From positions 78,496,079 through 78,560,078 of the forward strand of contig NC_035433.2 in the NCBI RefSeq assembly GCF_002127325.2: a stretch of DNA of 64,000 nt. Reading direction: 5' to 3'. The position numbers and the translations under genes were made by a program. Below are positions 51,030-63,248 of the stretch, piece by piece. How positions within the stretch are numbered: position 1 is the first letter of the stretch; each line of letters opens with the position of its first letter. The notes beneath the pieces are model-generated. The model had not been told where the DNA came from and did no database searches. It was given only the letters and a program-made list of their open reading frames with translations. This DNA comes from Helianthus annuus (Eukaryota > Streptophyta > Magnoliopsida > Asterales > Asteraceae).

Positions 51030-53455
51030 TCCTCCCCATGTTACAGAAATTTCGTCCTCGAAATTTAGGCTATATTATACTCTAGACTCCAATTATGAGT
51101 TTGTCGATAATTCACTAAACACGTAGTTAAATACGGTTTCACGAAAGTTCACTAAATAATATATAAGTCACATAGCATATAAAGTCAGATAACATATAAA
51201 TTCACATAAGTTATATTTCTTTATTTGTTCAGGAATAGTGTTCTAATTAACCCATGTGTAATTCCGTAATTCCCCGAATTACCGTTACGTGAGTGTTATG
51301 AAATGACCGACACACCTAATTTTCCCAAATCGAGTGTTATGCATGAATGAGTGTTTGAGGTAACAGAGTTTGTGTTAACTGTGTTAAACTAAAAATGTCG
51401 CGTGTTACATCATCCCCTTGTTGAAAGAATTTTCGTCCCGAAAATTTGAATCATGATATTTTAAAATGATAGTTGCAAGTTCATTGCTAAAGAGAGCGTG
51501 AAGGCATATGACGGTAAAATGAAATGAGATAAAATCAAACTACATGATTGAGATAACAGCTGATGACAATGAGATTCAATTGTTCCTTCGTACAAGTTAT
51601 AGGAGATTATATATATAGGTATGGAGTAGCCAATTGTCGAAGCAACAAATCGATTTCAGCAAGAGTTGGTGCACATAAGTGTGACTATCAAAAGTTATTG
51701 GAAGTCGCTTACAATGTAAGTATACATGGAAGTAAAGAAATGACGCAATTTCAAAATGAATTATGGTATTAAATTCTGGTGATTTAGTTTCCTTTCGCGA
51801 GTAAGATGATGTTCATATTGTACCTAGTTTCCAGGTATAGTTGCCGTTACCGAAGTGATATTAATGTTAATGATTTAGTAGGTGAAGCTACTATGGCTTG
51901 AAGAGAATATGATTCATTGGAGTGAATTCGTATACTGGGGTTTTAATTAGAGATCGAGTTAGGCAAACAAAGGAAAAACACTAACACATGTCAATTTTGT
52001 GCTTGCTCTTAAGTAGAAACACAAGTTGAGTTAATAGGAGCTTGATAATGAAGAATGTTGTGACAGGTTATGCTAAGCTCAAGAGATGCTCACAAAAGTT
52101 GAAATACGAGTGTGTCATACATCTGTATGGCATTGCCTGATGCATTTAACATGTGCGACCGGGGGGGGGGGGTTGTTGCACTAAATATAACTTAGGTGAG
52201 CTATACGCCTTCGAATTTGGGGACTTGCAAAAAGGCAGTATTTAGTTATCATGGATGTTGTATATTAAGTAGCCAACACTTCACGAAGCAAGTGTATCTA
52301 ATGTATATCTAGAGCTTACCAGAATTGAGGCGAATGTCGTACATCATAAACGAAGGGTCGACGAAATAAACCGAACTGGAAATGTGTTAAGGTAGTTTGT
52401 TACAGGCTAAAATGCTCAACCCTAAAATCACGTGTGTTGGGTGCACCACCAAGATTTACTCGAAGCAAAGTATGTGAATGTGATAAAGTGAGTGTAAGAG
52501 ATATATGTTTATATATGGTATCGCTACCGGCGATCAGAACTGGTGCAGTCACCCCTATCGAAGATCAAAGGTGATGCCATCGTATGTAAGAATTCGAGAA
52601 AAAAAAATAATATAATTTCTTGGAACAGGTGATTCAAGCAATTCAATCAATCGATTGGATGAAAACTCAAGTTAGGCATTAATCCCTATTTCAGACTGGT
52701 ATCATCTTGACTCGTTCGTTCAAAGGGAAAAGAGATTTTCAGTTGATATTGATCGTGATATTTTGGTCGCAGTTGGTTGTAGTAGATGACCAGCCTGGTA
52801 AGCCGCTAGGGCTTCAGCTACACGAGTGTTGATCAAGTCGGTTAATTCGGCCTGGGTCATAGCAATGTGACCACGTCCACCACCTCGGCCTCCTCCACGT
52901 CCACTCATGGTTCTAAATAAGAGAAGGGAACTATCTTAAGGGTCGAAATGAGGTAAAAGTCGTGTATCACATTGAAATCTACAAACTACCAAGTTTACAC
53001 ACAATAGGGCAGAACCCTTCCCACGCTCGTTAAGCCTCACTGGGATTTGCATGCACCTCGCGTTATTATTATGTGTGCACCCATAATAATAAGGCGATTT
53101 GCATGCTTATCTCAGTGCCTCTTAACTTGCGCTAAAAGGTTTCCCACATTCAAATAGCATGCGAAAAGTTTTATATGATCAAGAATCACAATAGTCGAAG
53201 GGTTGTGTCACACTAACAGTTCAAATAACAGGGGTTGGTAATATAAGGGCTCATGCTGTTGTGCCAAGTGTGCATTCACGTGCAATGTCATACATAAGTG
53301 TACACTAGATATACTATGCAATCGTAACTGAGAAACGAACCTTGCAGTCTGGAGCTGAGTGTCATGGTCGATTTCGGTACTGTTCGGTTATAGTCTGGTT
53401 TTATGAAAACGTTTTAAAACCAAGTTCACTATAACCAATGGCTCTGATACCAAAC
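51030..53455 (-). other. Reduced internal region of the non-autonomous gypsy element
   Basis: Reading on the minus strand, the primer-binding site TGGTATCAGAGCCA (plus 53439-53452) follows the 5' LTR. A leader comes next, then an ATG at 52908 opening a 62-codon gag-like start (MSGRGGGRGGGRGHIAMTQAEL) that matches the first exon of the Tekay-type gag ([16 protein letters not shown]). After 52720 there is no coding sequence, only unique-looking DNA with a G run (52160-52171). The element 3' side has two more palindrome plus purine-run modules (51030-51066 and 51406-51446). Confidence 0.7.
52720..52908 (-). pseudogene. Gag 5' remnant, 62 codons
   Basis: A Gly/Arg-rich start followed by MTQAELTDLINTRVAEALAAYQ is homologous to the gag N-terminus at 19274-19370. 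The remainder (HLLQPTATKISRS) departs from gag and stops at 52720. It may be kept as part of an RNA packaging region rather than as a protein; that is inference. Confidence 0.6.
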
Positions 53456-56432
53456 TGTCACACCCTCAAAGTACCACCTAGGGAGTGTCCCTGATAGGCG
53501 TGAGACGTACCAATAACGAGCCACCAATTACATTGAACCCATTCAAGTTATAATTAAAATCCCCATTATTAATAAAAACATCTTCAATAAGTTTAGACGA
53601 AAACCAATAAGTTCAGCGGAAGCAAATAAAAGAAAACATAATTATCTGTTTCAGTTTAAATGTGTGAAATCAATAAACCCATCATTCGTATCCAATCAGC
53701 ACGACCCATGACCTCTCCAGCTACTTCAGACAGCAAGTTCCAAATCCATATAACCTAACAACCTGCGAGCATGCAACAAGTGTATCAGACAACGCTGGTG
53801 AGTTCATAGTTTTACGAAAACGTTGTTTACCAAGTATGTAGTTAATCCATTGAAGTTAATTCCGAAAGTAATGTTGAAAACAATGTTGATAATACCCCAA
53901 TACAAGACGGCTTCTGATTATTTTGCCCTTTCTCCAATGCTCCTATCAAAGCATTGGTCATGACTAGGTCATTAGTTCAACACCCGTCCTCCCAGATACG
54001 GGGTGAGGTTGCCAAACCTAAGTAGCGCTACTAACTAATACCATGTTACCTTCCCGGTAACCAAACAACACGGAGGGACTTTAAAGGTGATAGGAAGAGT
54101 ATATTATCCAACATTCCCGTTTTTACCCAAAAGACTTATCCCTCCTCGGGATACCCACTGACTGTCCCAACCACCGGGACGCATGCTCAAGAAAGATGAA
54201 CTCACCTTAGAGTGCTCGGTAGATTATGTTACTTGTTTATCGAATGATTAAATGCGTCCTATCATAATTTACCAGTAGAAATCAATTTAGTATTCACGTC
54301 CGACCACGTATTTCGTAACAAGTTGCATACACAAAATACATGCACATAATGTCATGCAACAACCAATAGTTGATCATGTAACGCACTAATCCTTAACATG
54401 CATCTTAACCATTACATATGCTAGTCATTTCGATCACATGGGAAATACATCCTTCAAGTCCCAGTTCAACATACATATTATAACAGTTTGTTAATGTGGG
54501 CTTATAAAACTATTCGGCTCAGCCTTCATGCAACTCACGCAACTAAGTCAATCCGTAAAGGAGTGCGACCAAGACTCATTTGTGTGACCAGTTGGGCGCG
54601 TTGCCCACTGTCTAATGTGCAGCCCAAACAGCCGTCTTAGATGGGCTGGTCGCCTCATTTGGTGCACAGGTGCTATAATATCACATAGTTATCACTTGCC
54701 ATAACCCACAAACTATCATGCATGTTCATATACTCATATCACACATGTAATGTTCCAGCAATGCACACAACATACTACTAGTCATAAAGGTTACTCATGC
54801 ACATAACAGTTTACAATCATCCTATAATAAGTGTTCTGATCATGCACCAATTCACATTACAATTCATGTTATCCAAAGTAGCACATAACAGCAGCTCGGT
54901 TCATCTTTAAGCTGGTATACCAATTCTCCCTATGCAATAATTAAATTACTAATCAATACGTCGCACATCCGAGTGTGCGACAAACACGTATTATACAATC
55001 AAATCTAGTCGGCCCAAAGCTAAACGTGCCGGCCCATTGGTACATCGGCCCTGGAGGCTGAGTGATCCACATAGGCATGTGCGACCCGGGTGTATGCGGT
55101 CCAGGTCTTACCCGAGGTCCAGCAAGTGAAAACGACCCATTTATCATGTACAGTTTAGGTTACACTTAGCATCATCAATTGTCAATCAAAATTATACATA
55201 CACATAAACACCACTTAAAAATCACCTCAAAATAAAAGGGTTAGGGTGACTTGGCCTTATTTGGCCGATTTGGGTTTACACTCAAGATATTGTGATTGGG
55301 CCGCAATTTGGTCTAATGAGAGTGATACCATCACAATAATCGACCGCCCATGTGATTTTTATATATGTTTAATTTGTCAGATGTATGTGTATCTCCTATC
55401 TAAGTTGTCGGCTAGTTTTCATGGCTTAATTAATTTAAATCAAAGCATGCATCACAAAGTCAATCCTATACACGAATTTCAATCTCCATAAAACAAACAT
55501 CACATTATCTCTTATTCTTGTGACATTAATGTCTTTTGACTATTTTGACAACAATATCTAGCACATTCAGTTATGCTTAACAACAGTTTAACATCACCAA
55601 TCCTTATGCAAAGCAATACACACTCAATTACATACTCGCAGTAACCGAATTGATCATCAAATCATTACATCAATCATTGGACATTACACGAATCAGTTTT
55701 TCATAACACATAATAACATATGAACGAAACCCTACCTTGCGATCTAACATTCAATGCATATTATAATAGGATCAGCAAGTTTAGCACTAATCAGATAATC
55801 AAGAACAACAAGCGTATTACAAGAACAGTTTAACGTACTAACCGGAATATAAGATGTCTAATCCAAGAGGTGAAAGTGCTTCGGGTGAGAGGGGATGGCT
55901 GCCAATGGTCGCACAGGAGAGGGGAGGTTGTTAGGGTTTCTCCTCTTGGTGTGGCGTTTGTCAGATAATGAGGACTTGCAACACATCCCATGCGTAAATA
56001 TGGGCAGGAGGCCTATCGGGCCTTGTTGGGCTTCTTATGGGCCGAGAGACATAATTCAAATAACAGAGGTTTGGGCCATGGGTGCATAATAATACTAGTG
56101 TGGGTATTAGGCGACTAAGGTGTACGCTCAACTAATCTAGGCATTTAACAATTAACACATAGCCACTCACAACCATTTAATCATATAGATTCAATGTCAT
56201 TTAAACGAGTTCACAAGTTTACGCAACATAGACATAGTGACGCCGTATTGTGAAGCATGAACAGTAGTGATATAATTCAAGTGTCACAAGTTTGAACAAT
56301 GCCAACCTTAGGAATACGGGTTGTCACATCATCCCCAACTTGAAAGAAATTTCGTCCCGAAATTTGACAAGTAAGAACTGAGGAGTGAAGTGAGGAAATT
56401 AGGATTATTGCGGATTTTGCTCGGGTGTCACA
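53456..56432 (-). repeat. 5' LTR of the non-autonomous gypsy element
   Basis: 2977 bp, starting TGTGACACCCGAGC at 56432 and ending GGGTGTGACA at 53456, beside the primer-binding site. It preserves the empty target of the Tat insertion (AATGCTCCTATCAAAG at about 53937). Open frames at 55246-55491 and 54953-55147 recur in the other LTR but have no protein-like features. Confidence 0.88.
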
Positions 56433-57067
56433 GAAAAGGTGAATGCTGACGTGTCAGAAGTTAGAAAGATCTGATGGCTAACATCTGTCCACGTCACAAC
56501 CTCTACTCTGATAATGGATGACAGTTGCTGCGAAAACCACTGTTGGCCAAAAACAGATGTTAGGCAACATTAGTAACTCAGCAGTCCTCAGATTAAACAG
56601 AACTTATGAGAACAGAAAATACCCTTCAGCAATATTTGGAAACCATTGTTGGGCAACAACAGATCTTATACAATAATAGTAAGTCAGCAGTTCTTTCAAC
56701 AGACTTTTAATATAAACGAATAAATTGATATTAAATATCAGCAGCCATTTAATGCAAAACATTTAAAAAATAAATTTTCATGGGAAAACTATAAAATTAA
56801 ATATCAAGAAACTGAAAGAACAAATTTTAAACCTCTGCCATAAAAAATTTAAAAAAAAAAACCTCTTCATTTAAAGACCAACAATAATCTACATGGCAAA
56901 CAAAGGCTACTACCACTTCATCGGACACAAATGTTGTAAAGAGTGGTAAATCAACAGTTGAGCAATAATTGATGTTTAGAACTGTTGAGTAGTGGTAAAT
57001 CAACAGTGGTAAAAAAAACCTCTTCATTTAAAGACGTTTTACAAAGATCTGTTGAGCAATAACAGAT

Positions 57068-57610
57068 GTTCAGAACTTCTATTGTGTTAATCATTGACAA
57101 TTCTTTGGAAACTGCTGTTGTGAATAACAGATGTTCGGACCAATAGCAACTCAACAGTCGTTACAAAAAGCAGAAATTATGAGAACAGACAATACCTTTA
57201 AACAGTGGATGAATCTTTTGCCTAACAGATGTTTTAAAAAACAGCTGTTTTCAACAGACTTTTAAAGATTTTTGTCAAATTTTTTCAAAATACGTATTTT
57301 TTAAGAATGTTTAGAACTTCTATTGGGTTAATGGTTGGCAATCCTTTGGAAACCGCTGTTGGGAATAACAGATGTTGGCAACAGTAGCAACTCAACAGTC
57401 GTTACAAAAAACAAGAATTATGAGAACAGACAATACCTTTAAACTGTGGATAAATCTTTTGCCAAATAGATGTTTTAAAAACAGTTGTTTTCAACAGACT
57501 TTTAAATATTTTTGTCTATTTTTTAAGAATGTTCAGAACTTCTATTGTGTTAATGGTTGAATATTCTTTCGAAACTGTTGTTGGGAATAACAGATGTTGG
57601 CAACAATAAC
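57068..57610. repeat. Tandem repeat of about 225-240 bp, 2.3 units
   Basis: AGAACTTCTATTGTGTTAAT starts units at about 57070, 57310 and 57533. Each carries AATAACAGATGTT and ACTCAACAGTCGTTAC, and units 1 and 2 also carry TTTTCAACAGACTTTTAAA. It belongs to the 5' half of Helitron 2. Confidence 0.8.
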
Positions 57611-57692
57611 AACTCAACATTTACAATAGCAGGTATCAACACTAACAAATGTTGACCAGTAAAAATAAAATTCTCTACAAAGATTAATAGAA

Positions 57693-57869
57693 TTAAAATT
57701 TACATATCACATATGATGATAGATCAACAATTACATTGAGAACTGAACAACGAAATTTAATAATCTTCAGCTCTTGAACAGTAGCCCTATCCTCATATAC
57801 TTGATCCTCAACTTGCTTGATAAAGCGATACTTTAAATCATAAGAACCAACAGAAGGATATGATGACAT
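57693..57869 (-). CDS. Small duplicated open frame, copy 1 (58 aa), function unknown
   Basis: ATG at 57869 opens a frame beginning MSSYPSVGSYDLKYRFIKQV and stopping at 57693. The first 34 residues recur at 57995-58105, and several of the differences are at third codon positions, which suggests former coding constraint. It lies inside Helitron 2, upstream of the accessory gene and on the same strand, so it may be a captured exon. I do not recognise the protein. Confidence 0.35.
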   Translation of the reverse strand: MSSYPSVGSYDLKYRFIKQVEDQVYEDRATVQELKIIKFRCSVLNVIVDLSSYVICKF

Positions 57870-57994
57870 TTTTAACTTGTATATTTCTTCAACTCTGATG
57901 TAAAAGAAGGATATAATGGTAGTAAAACGTGATGAAAAGCTTCTGCACTATTTTTGAATTCCGAAGTGCAGAAAGACATCACCAAAACACCTCT

Positions 57995-58105
57995 TCAGCT
58001 CTTCAACTCTTGAACAGTAACCCTATGCTCATATACTTGATCCTCAACTTGCTTGATAAACCGATACTTGAAATCATAAGAACCTACAGAAGGGTATGAT
58101 GACAT
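57995..58105 (-). pseudogene. Small duplicated open frame, copy 2 (36 aa)
   Basis: ATG at 58105 starts MSSYPSVGSYDFKYRFIKQV and ends with TGA at 57995 just after the region shared with copy 1. The duplication also covers non-coding sequence with TTGTATATTTCTTCAA. Confidence 0.35.
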
Positions 58106-58199
58106 TTTTAACTCTTGAATGTGGAGCCAAATTCATATGTTATTTAACTTGTATATTTCTTCAAGTCTCATGTAGAAGAAGGATATAATAATAATAATC

Positions 58200-59170
58200 G
58201 TAGTAAAAAGTTAAATATCAATAAACCGAAAAAACAAAAATAAAATTAAAAAAAAAAACAGGTTCTAATAATTACTATTAACTTCTTCATTTATCATAAA
58301 GAGGTACTCCACTTTCTGCACTTCAGACTTCAAAACCAGTGGAGAAGAACTCCCCACTCCTCGCTCGAAAAAAAAGCTGAAATATATCAACACCTTGAAA
58401 TAAATATTATCAACATATATCAACAGTTTAAAAGAATCCACAAACCTAAAATAACCCGCAACTGATTATTTGAATTTTAAACAACTCTGATTAGGCTGAA
58501 ATATAAACAGAGAATTAGAACAGATCAGTTCAAACTTTAAGATTCAAAATCAGAGAAAAAAACATACCCTCAACGATGTTGCAACAATGATGTTGGAAAA
58601 ATTTCGTGAAGTACAAAAAGCTGTAATCGCAGATGAACAGACTGAATATGCAAAGTCGAGGTCAAAGGTGAGTGTGTGAAACAGAGCTTCCATGAAACAA
58701 CGATGTTGGAAAAATGATATTGGAACAAAGAACTGTATATGAAGATTAACCGGCTCAATCATGAGAGCCAAATTCATATGTAGATATGAGAGAAAGAGAG
58801 AGATTTGAATGTCGAGCCAGATAATTATATCTTACTTATAGATTTAGAATACATGGTTTGAATTTTGAATGTGGAGCCATAATTTTGAACTTTGAATGTG
58901 AGAAGAGGTTTTTTGAATTTTTAATAAAGATCAGTACTTTAAATTATGAATGAGGGCAGACCTTTGAATTTTCAATAAACATAAACATCAGTACAAATGG
59001 GCAGACCTTTGCAAAGGTGGATGTGGGCCAACTTTGAATTTTAAATTCTTTTAATATTAGGCATTATGATGTAATAATGACATAAGAAAAACCTTGTTGG
59101 ACAGCCTCTCCAGCTGACACATCAGCTTTTCTTATGTCATTAAAGTTTCTTCTTCTATATAAAGTATAGA
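58200..59170 (-). other. 5' end region of Helitron 2, no gene seen
   Basis: AT-rich. TTTGAATTTTGAATGTGGAG-like phrases recur at 58797-58940. The last 80 bases form an inverted pair (AATGACATAAGAAAAACC at 59074 and AGCTTTTCTTATGTCATT at 59125) just inside the Helitron start. Confidence 0.5.
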
Positions 59171-59639
59171 TTAGATGATTAGATGATATAATATCATATC
59201 ACATTACCTCAGACTAAATAGTTTGTTAAATATACTACATGGTAAATGCACCTCCTCGTGTGGATTTGACATTTTTTATTATTTTTTTTGTTTTTTTCTT
59301 TTATTTTCTATTTAAAAATATTGTTTAGTATAATTATTATTGTTTAGGAATGAAGCTTTTGTGTTAGATCCAATTACTACACTTGTTATTATTATTATCA
59401 CAAAAACTTCTGTAAACCAAGCATTTTTATCTATTAAAACATTTTTAAAAAGTTAAAATACTATTACATTTTTATGGTATCTTATGGTCATATCATATCC
59501 TATCGTATTATATCTTTTATTATATTGTTGTCTGATATTTTATCATATCATAAAATAGTATTGCATTGTATTATAACGTATCATGTCACTATATAATACT
59601 TAATAAAGTTAAGTATTCCCAATACAAAAAAAAAAAAAA

Positions 59640-60431
59640 ACCATAGTTGAACTCAGCAACCGTAATTAATTTCTACTTTATACACATGCGTACATATGTA
59701 ATTTGAATAATACATATGTGTACTTTGAGTATTCAACACATGTACATATGTGTATAAACCATTTATTAGTTTTGTTTTGTGTATTTTTATACATAGTTTC
59801 TATCCAACCACCACAACATGCACCGATGTACACCACTAGATAGGAACACCTTTAGTGATTAACAGAACAAAAGTTTGATAAATAAAATAAGAACACATAC
59901 AAAACAAATATGTACAAAGTGCGATAATATAAAAAAATAAAATTTAGCCAAGAAAACCTTTGAAAATCGTGTTTACGGTGGATTGGATATCGTTGCAAAA
60001 TTTGTTTGCACCCATGATGAAAAATTCATTGATGTTGATGATGATGATCTGGTGATGTCATAAACAACCAACAACTCAAAGCTCTCGGTCGTAAACCAAA
60101 ATCCTAGTAAATTTATTTTCAATTCTAAAACCAAATCGAATAATGGAGAAAAGAAACTTAGGATTTTTTATTTTTGCTTAATTCTTGCATTGGAATCTTG
60201 ATTCATTTTAGGGAAATATAGAAATCACAAGAATATAGGAATTAGTTAGCATATTTCGTAACTGATTGTGATAAATCTCATTAAAAATTGATATACAATT
60301 TAAAATTTTAAAATTAAGTTTATGTGGTTAATGACAATCCTATCCTTATATTCTTAAATTAAATCAATGGCTAGGATAAGTTCACTAAGTTCACAAATGA
60401 GGGGGGTGTTCACAAATGAACCTAACCCTAT
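59640..60431. mobile_element. Truncated relative of TIR element I
   Basis: The right end (GGATAAGTTCACTAAGTTCA, then GAACCTAACCCTA before (TA)n) matches the right end of the element at 28917-29876 in layout and sequence. ACACATGTGTA-like words inside also match. I could not find the left end. Confidence 0.4.
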
Positions 60432-60432
60432 G

Positions 60433-60486
<54 letters not shown>

Positions 60487-60491
60487 ATATA
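60432..60491. repeat. (TA)n microsatellite
   Basis: TA run with one TTTATA interruption between two inverted-repeat elements. Confidence 0.9.
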
Positions 60492-60501
60492 TTGTTTTAT
60501 A

Positions 60502-61054
60502 GGAGGAGGTTCATTTAAGAAGAATCTTCTTAAAAGAAGAAAAAATGAATTAATCTAGATTCTATATTTTTTTTTATCAATGGTTGTGAAACAAGATATC
60601 ATTTTTGTCCACTTTTAATTAATGTTTTAATTACAAAGGGTAATATAGACTTTTTGATGTAGAATATTAATCAATATTTTAAAGAGTTACTCATGTCCTA
60701 TTAATGCAACCATAAATTCCTCCTTGACCATCATTAATGTATTGGTTCCTACACAAATTTTATTAGAAGTGACAAAATTATTAAAAAAATTTGTGTGCTA
60801 CACATATTTTATTATTAGTCGCAAAACTATTTAAAAGTGTTTGAGTCGTACACATTTTGTATCCTACACCAAACTATTGTTTTAATAGTGTAGGAAATGT
60901 TGAAAATGTAAGATCATGTGCATGATTGTTTTTATTGTGTAAGGTGCACAACTATTTCATAAGATAGACTCATTAAATGATTTGTTTAAATTACCTTTGT
61001 ATCCTTTATTATTTTTATTCTTAATTTTCAATTCTTCTCATTTGAACTCTCCAC
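60502..61054. mobile_element. Non-autonomous Mutator-like TIR element, 10-bp duplication
   Basis: TTGTTTTATA stands on both sides (60492-60501 and 61055-61064). The ends GGAGGAGGTTCATTTAAGAAG and, reversed, GTGGAGAGTTCAAATGAGAAG form an imperfect inverted repeat like that at 10583-11456. The interior is AT-rich and non-coding. Confidence 0.7.
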
Positions 61055-61064
61055 TTGTTTTATA

Positions 61065-62146
61065 ATATGTCATTTAAACTAAAACATCTTTCCATAATGA
61101 TCAAGTCAAGATTACATTAAGCATGATAATAACAAGTATTCAAAATATAAGTATTAAAACATAATTGACGCAACGGAATAAGGAATCACTGAAAGTTGTT
61201 CGGTTCTTTACGTGACTTGTAACATTTCCATTTTTTATTATTAAAATAAAGTATATAAAAACTTATATTATTAAACAGGTAGAGTACGAGTAAGTTAACT
61301 GTTAGAAATATGAAGTACCTAGACGGACATAGGAACCGATTAATAATTAAATTATAAAAATACATTATAATTGACCTTAATCCGTTTTTTATGAAACTTA
61401 GGTCAAAATGTAGATAAAAATATTCTCGTTCTAATGACATATTCTTCGTTTTATAAAACATCATATTTTAGAAGTTATAAGCGATAAATGAGTGAAGCGG
61501 CTGAATTATATGTAATATATATAATAAATAAAATAATCAAAACTTATAATTGAAATTATATGTGTCCTACATAGCATTGTGAATTTAATGTGTAAGTGTA
61601 CGTAGATCAACTTTTCGTGAGCTCGAAGAATTGATTTGTGAGTATAAATAGGATTGTTTGCTCCTCATTTTCCTCTGCCCCTTTCTTTCTCTCACTCGCT
61701 CTCTCTCACAATTTCAATATTTCCATTTTTCCTTTAGTAATACACCCCTAATACTCTAAAGCCCTGCCCCATTTTAAGTGTTTTAACCCCTAATCAATGA
61801 TTCGATACCCTGTTCGATTCATCTTGAACCCAACAACTGATGCCAAAGCGCTGCCTGATAAAGGCTATGCTTTGTAAACTAAGTTGGGGTTCTGTCTTGT
61901 GAGGTATTGATAAAAGTTGAATTGGGTTATTACACTAAACACGAGTGCATTATATATTTTATTAAATAGCTCAGGTGTTATACCCAAGATTATACCAGGA
62001 GGCTTTTAGTTGAACCCTAAAATTACAAAGTGAGTCATTCTTCTTTTTATCACCTTTTTGTGATTCCTTTATATTTAAAAATTGCTTTACAAAACCCTAT
62101 AGTGATTAAATTTTTGTATTCTCCAATTACTCTCGGTATGTGGGTT
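61065..62146 (+). other. Non-coding stretch with a promoter-like segment
   Basis: TATAAATA at 61643-61650 on the + strand is followed by a CT-rich leader (CTTTCTTTCTCTCACTCGC at about 61682-61701), as in plant LTR or gene promoters. No open frame follows, so it is probably an LTR remnant. The rest is AT-rich, with nothing recognised. Confidence 0.4.
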
Positions 62147-63248
62147 TTAACTGGGTTCAAGATTCCACAGTTGTAACCATACAATAGTTCCATTCCGCGA
62201 CGCGGTCGCATGTTCAACTTTTCCCCGATTCACTAATATGTTGTAGGCTCTTGTAATCGGTATAAGTTGTGTAGTTGGTACCGTCCAAGTAATTCCTCTA
62301 GATATTAAATCCAAAGACCATGATTTCCACCCCAGGTTGTAAGTCGTGCAATTGTAGATCTGCAACTACTGGGAAACGTAGGCTTTCACTTTCTCGCGTT
62401 GCATCCGCATGCAACCGAGACCCTGAATTGAAACAACATGGCACATTACTAGGTCACTCGTACCATCAGGTAAGGACAATACGCAGGGCATTGTAAAGTT
62501 TAGTTTCCAAGCTGAAAAGACGTTCTCCTGTTTTGTCTTGCACGAACGCACAACACCCTGCTGTGTTGTAGCAATAAAAGCTGTGCAATCTTCAAAAATC
62601 CCTTGATGAGTCTGTGACGGTACGTAGCGGAACCAAGGGATCGCCGCACCTCCGCAGGACTCTCCGGTGTCATTCATTTTCTAATGGATCTTAGCGGGAC
62701 CCACGTTATTCCCAATTCGTTGACTATATGCCCAAGAAAGTGTAATCCCCGAATTCAGAAGTCACATTTAGAAAGACTTCGCGTAGGGTTGCTCCTCCCT
62801 TAGGAGCTCTAAGGATAGATACAAGTGCCGCTCATGGTTTCCTTTCTCCTGAAAATGATTCGAAACGTCATTAATAAACAGGGTTGTCGAATTCGGCAAG
62901 ACGAAGTTTACACACACGATTCATGTGATCCATGGGTTGCTGATGTGTTGGGTAACTTGAATGACATGGACAGAAAATTATAATAGTCGTACTGCATTTG
63001 TAATGTTGTGTTAGGAACATCCTCCACTGGGTCTTCCATCAGGTGACAGTCCGATCTTACGTCGATTTCTGAATAGAAGCTCGACTCTTGCAGCTGGTCA
63101 AGCAGGTCGCCGGTGCGAGGTAAAGGGTGACGGTTTCCGACTGTCACCTTGCTGAATTTACGGTAGTCGATACTCGTACTAAGAGGACTCGTCCTTCGCT
63201 TTCACGAATAGAGTTCGGGCTCCCCAAGGCGAGAAGCTAGGTTAATTA
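62147..63248 (-). pseudogene. Heavily decayed Ty3/gypsy pol fragment
   Basis: On the minus strand recognisable pieces appear in gypsy order: RT (NRHPLPRTGDLLDQLQ, then SSFYSEIDVRSDCH, 63147-62908), RNase H (LPDGTSDLVMCHVVSIQGLG and MQREKVKAYVSQ, 62560-62366) and decayed sequence after it. Several frames are used and catalytic residues are lost (CHVVS for CDAS), so it is much older than the other elements. Its 5' side is cut at 63249 by an LTR. Confidence 0.75.

Noticed and set aside
52160..52171. Run of twelve G as a regulatory element
   Set aside because: An isolated homopolymer in a decaying internal region; it may even be a sequencing or assembly artefact.
58550..58777. 75-codon minus-strand frame in Helitron 2
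   Set aside because: No motif or homology pattern; overlapping frames of similar length exist, so chance is likely.
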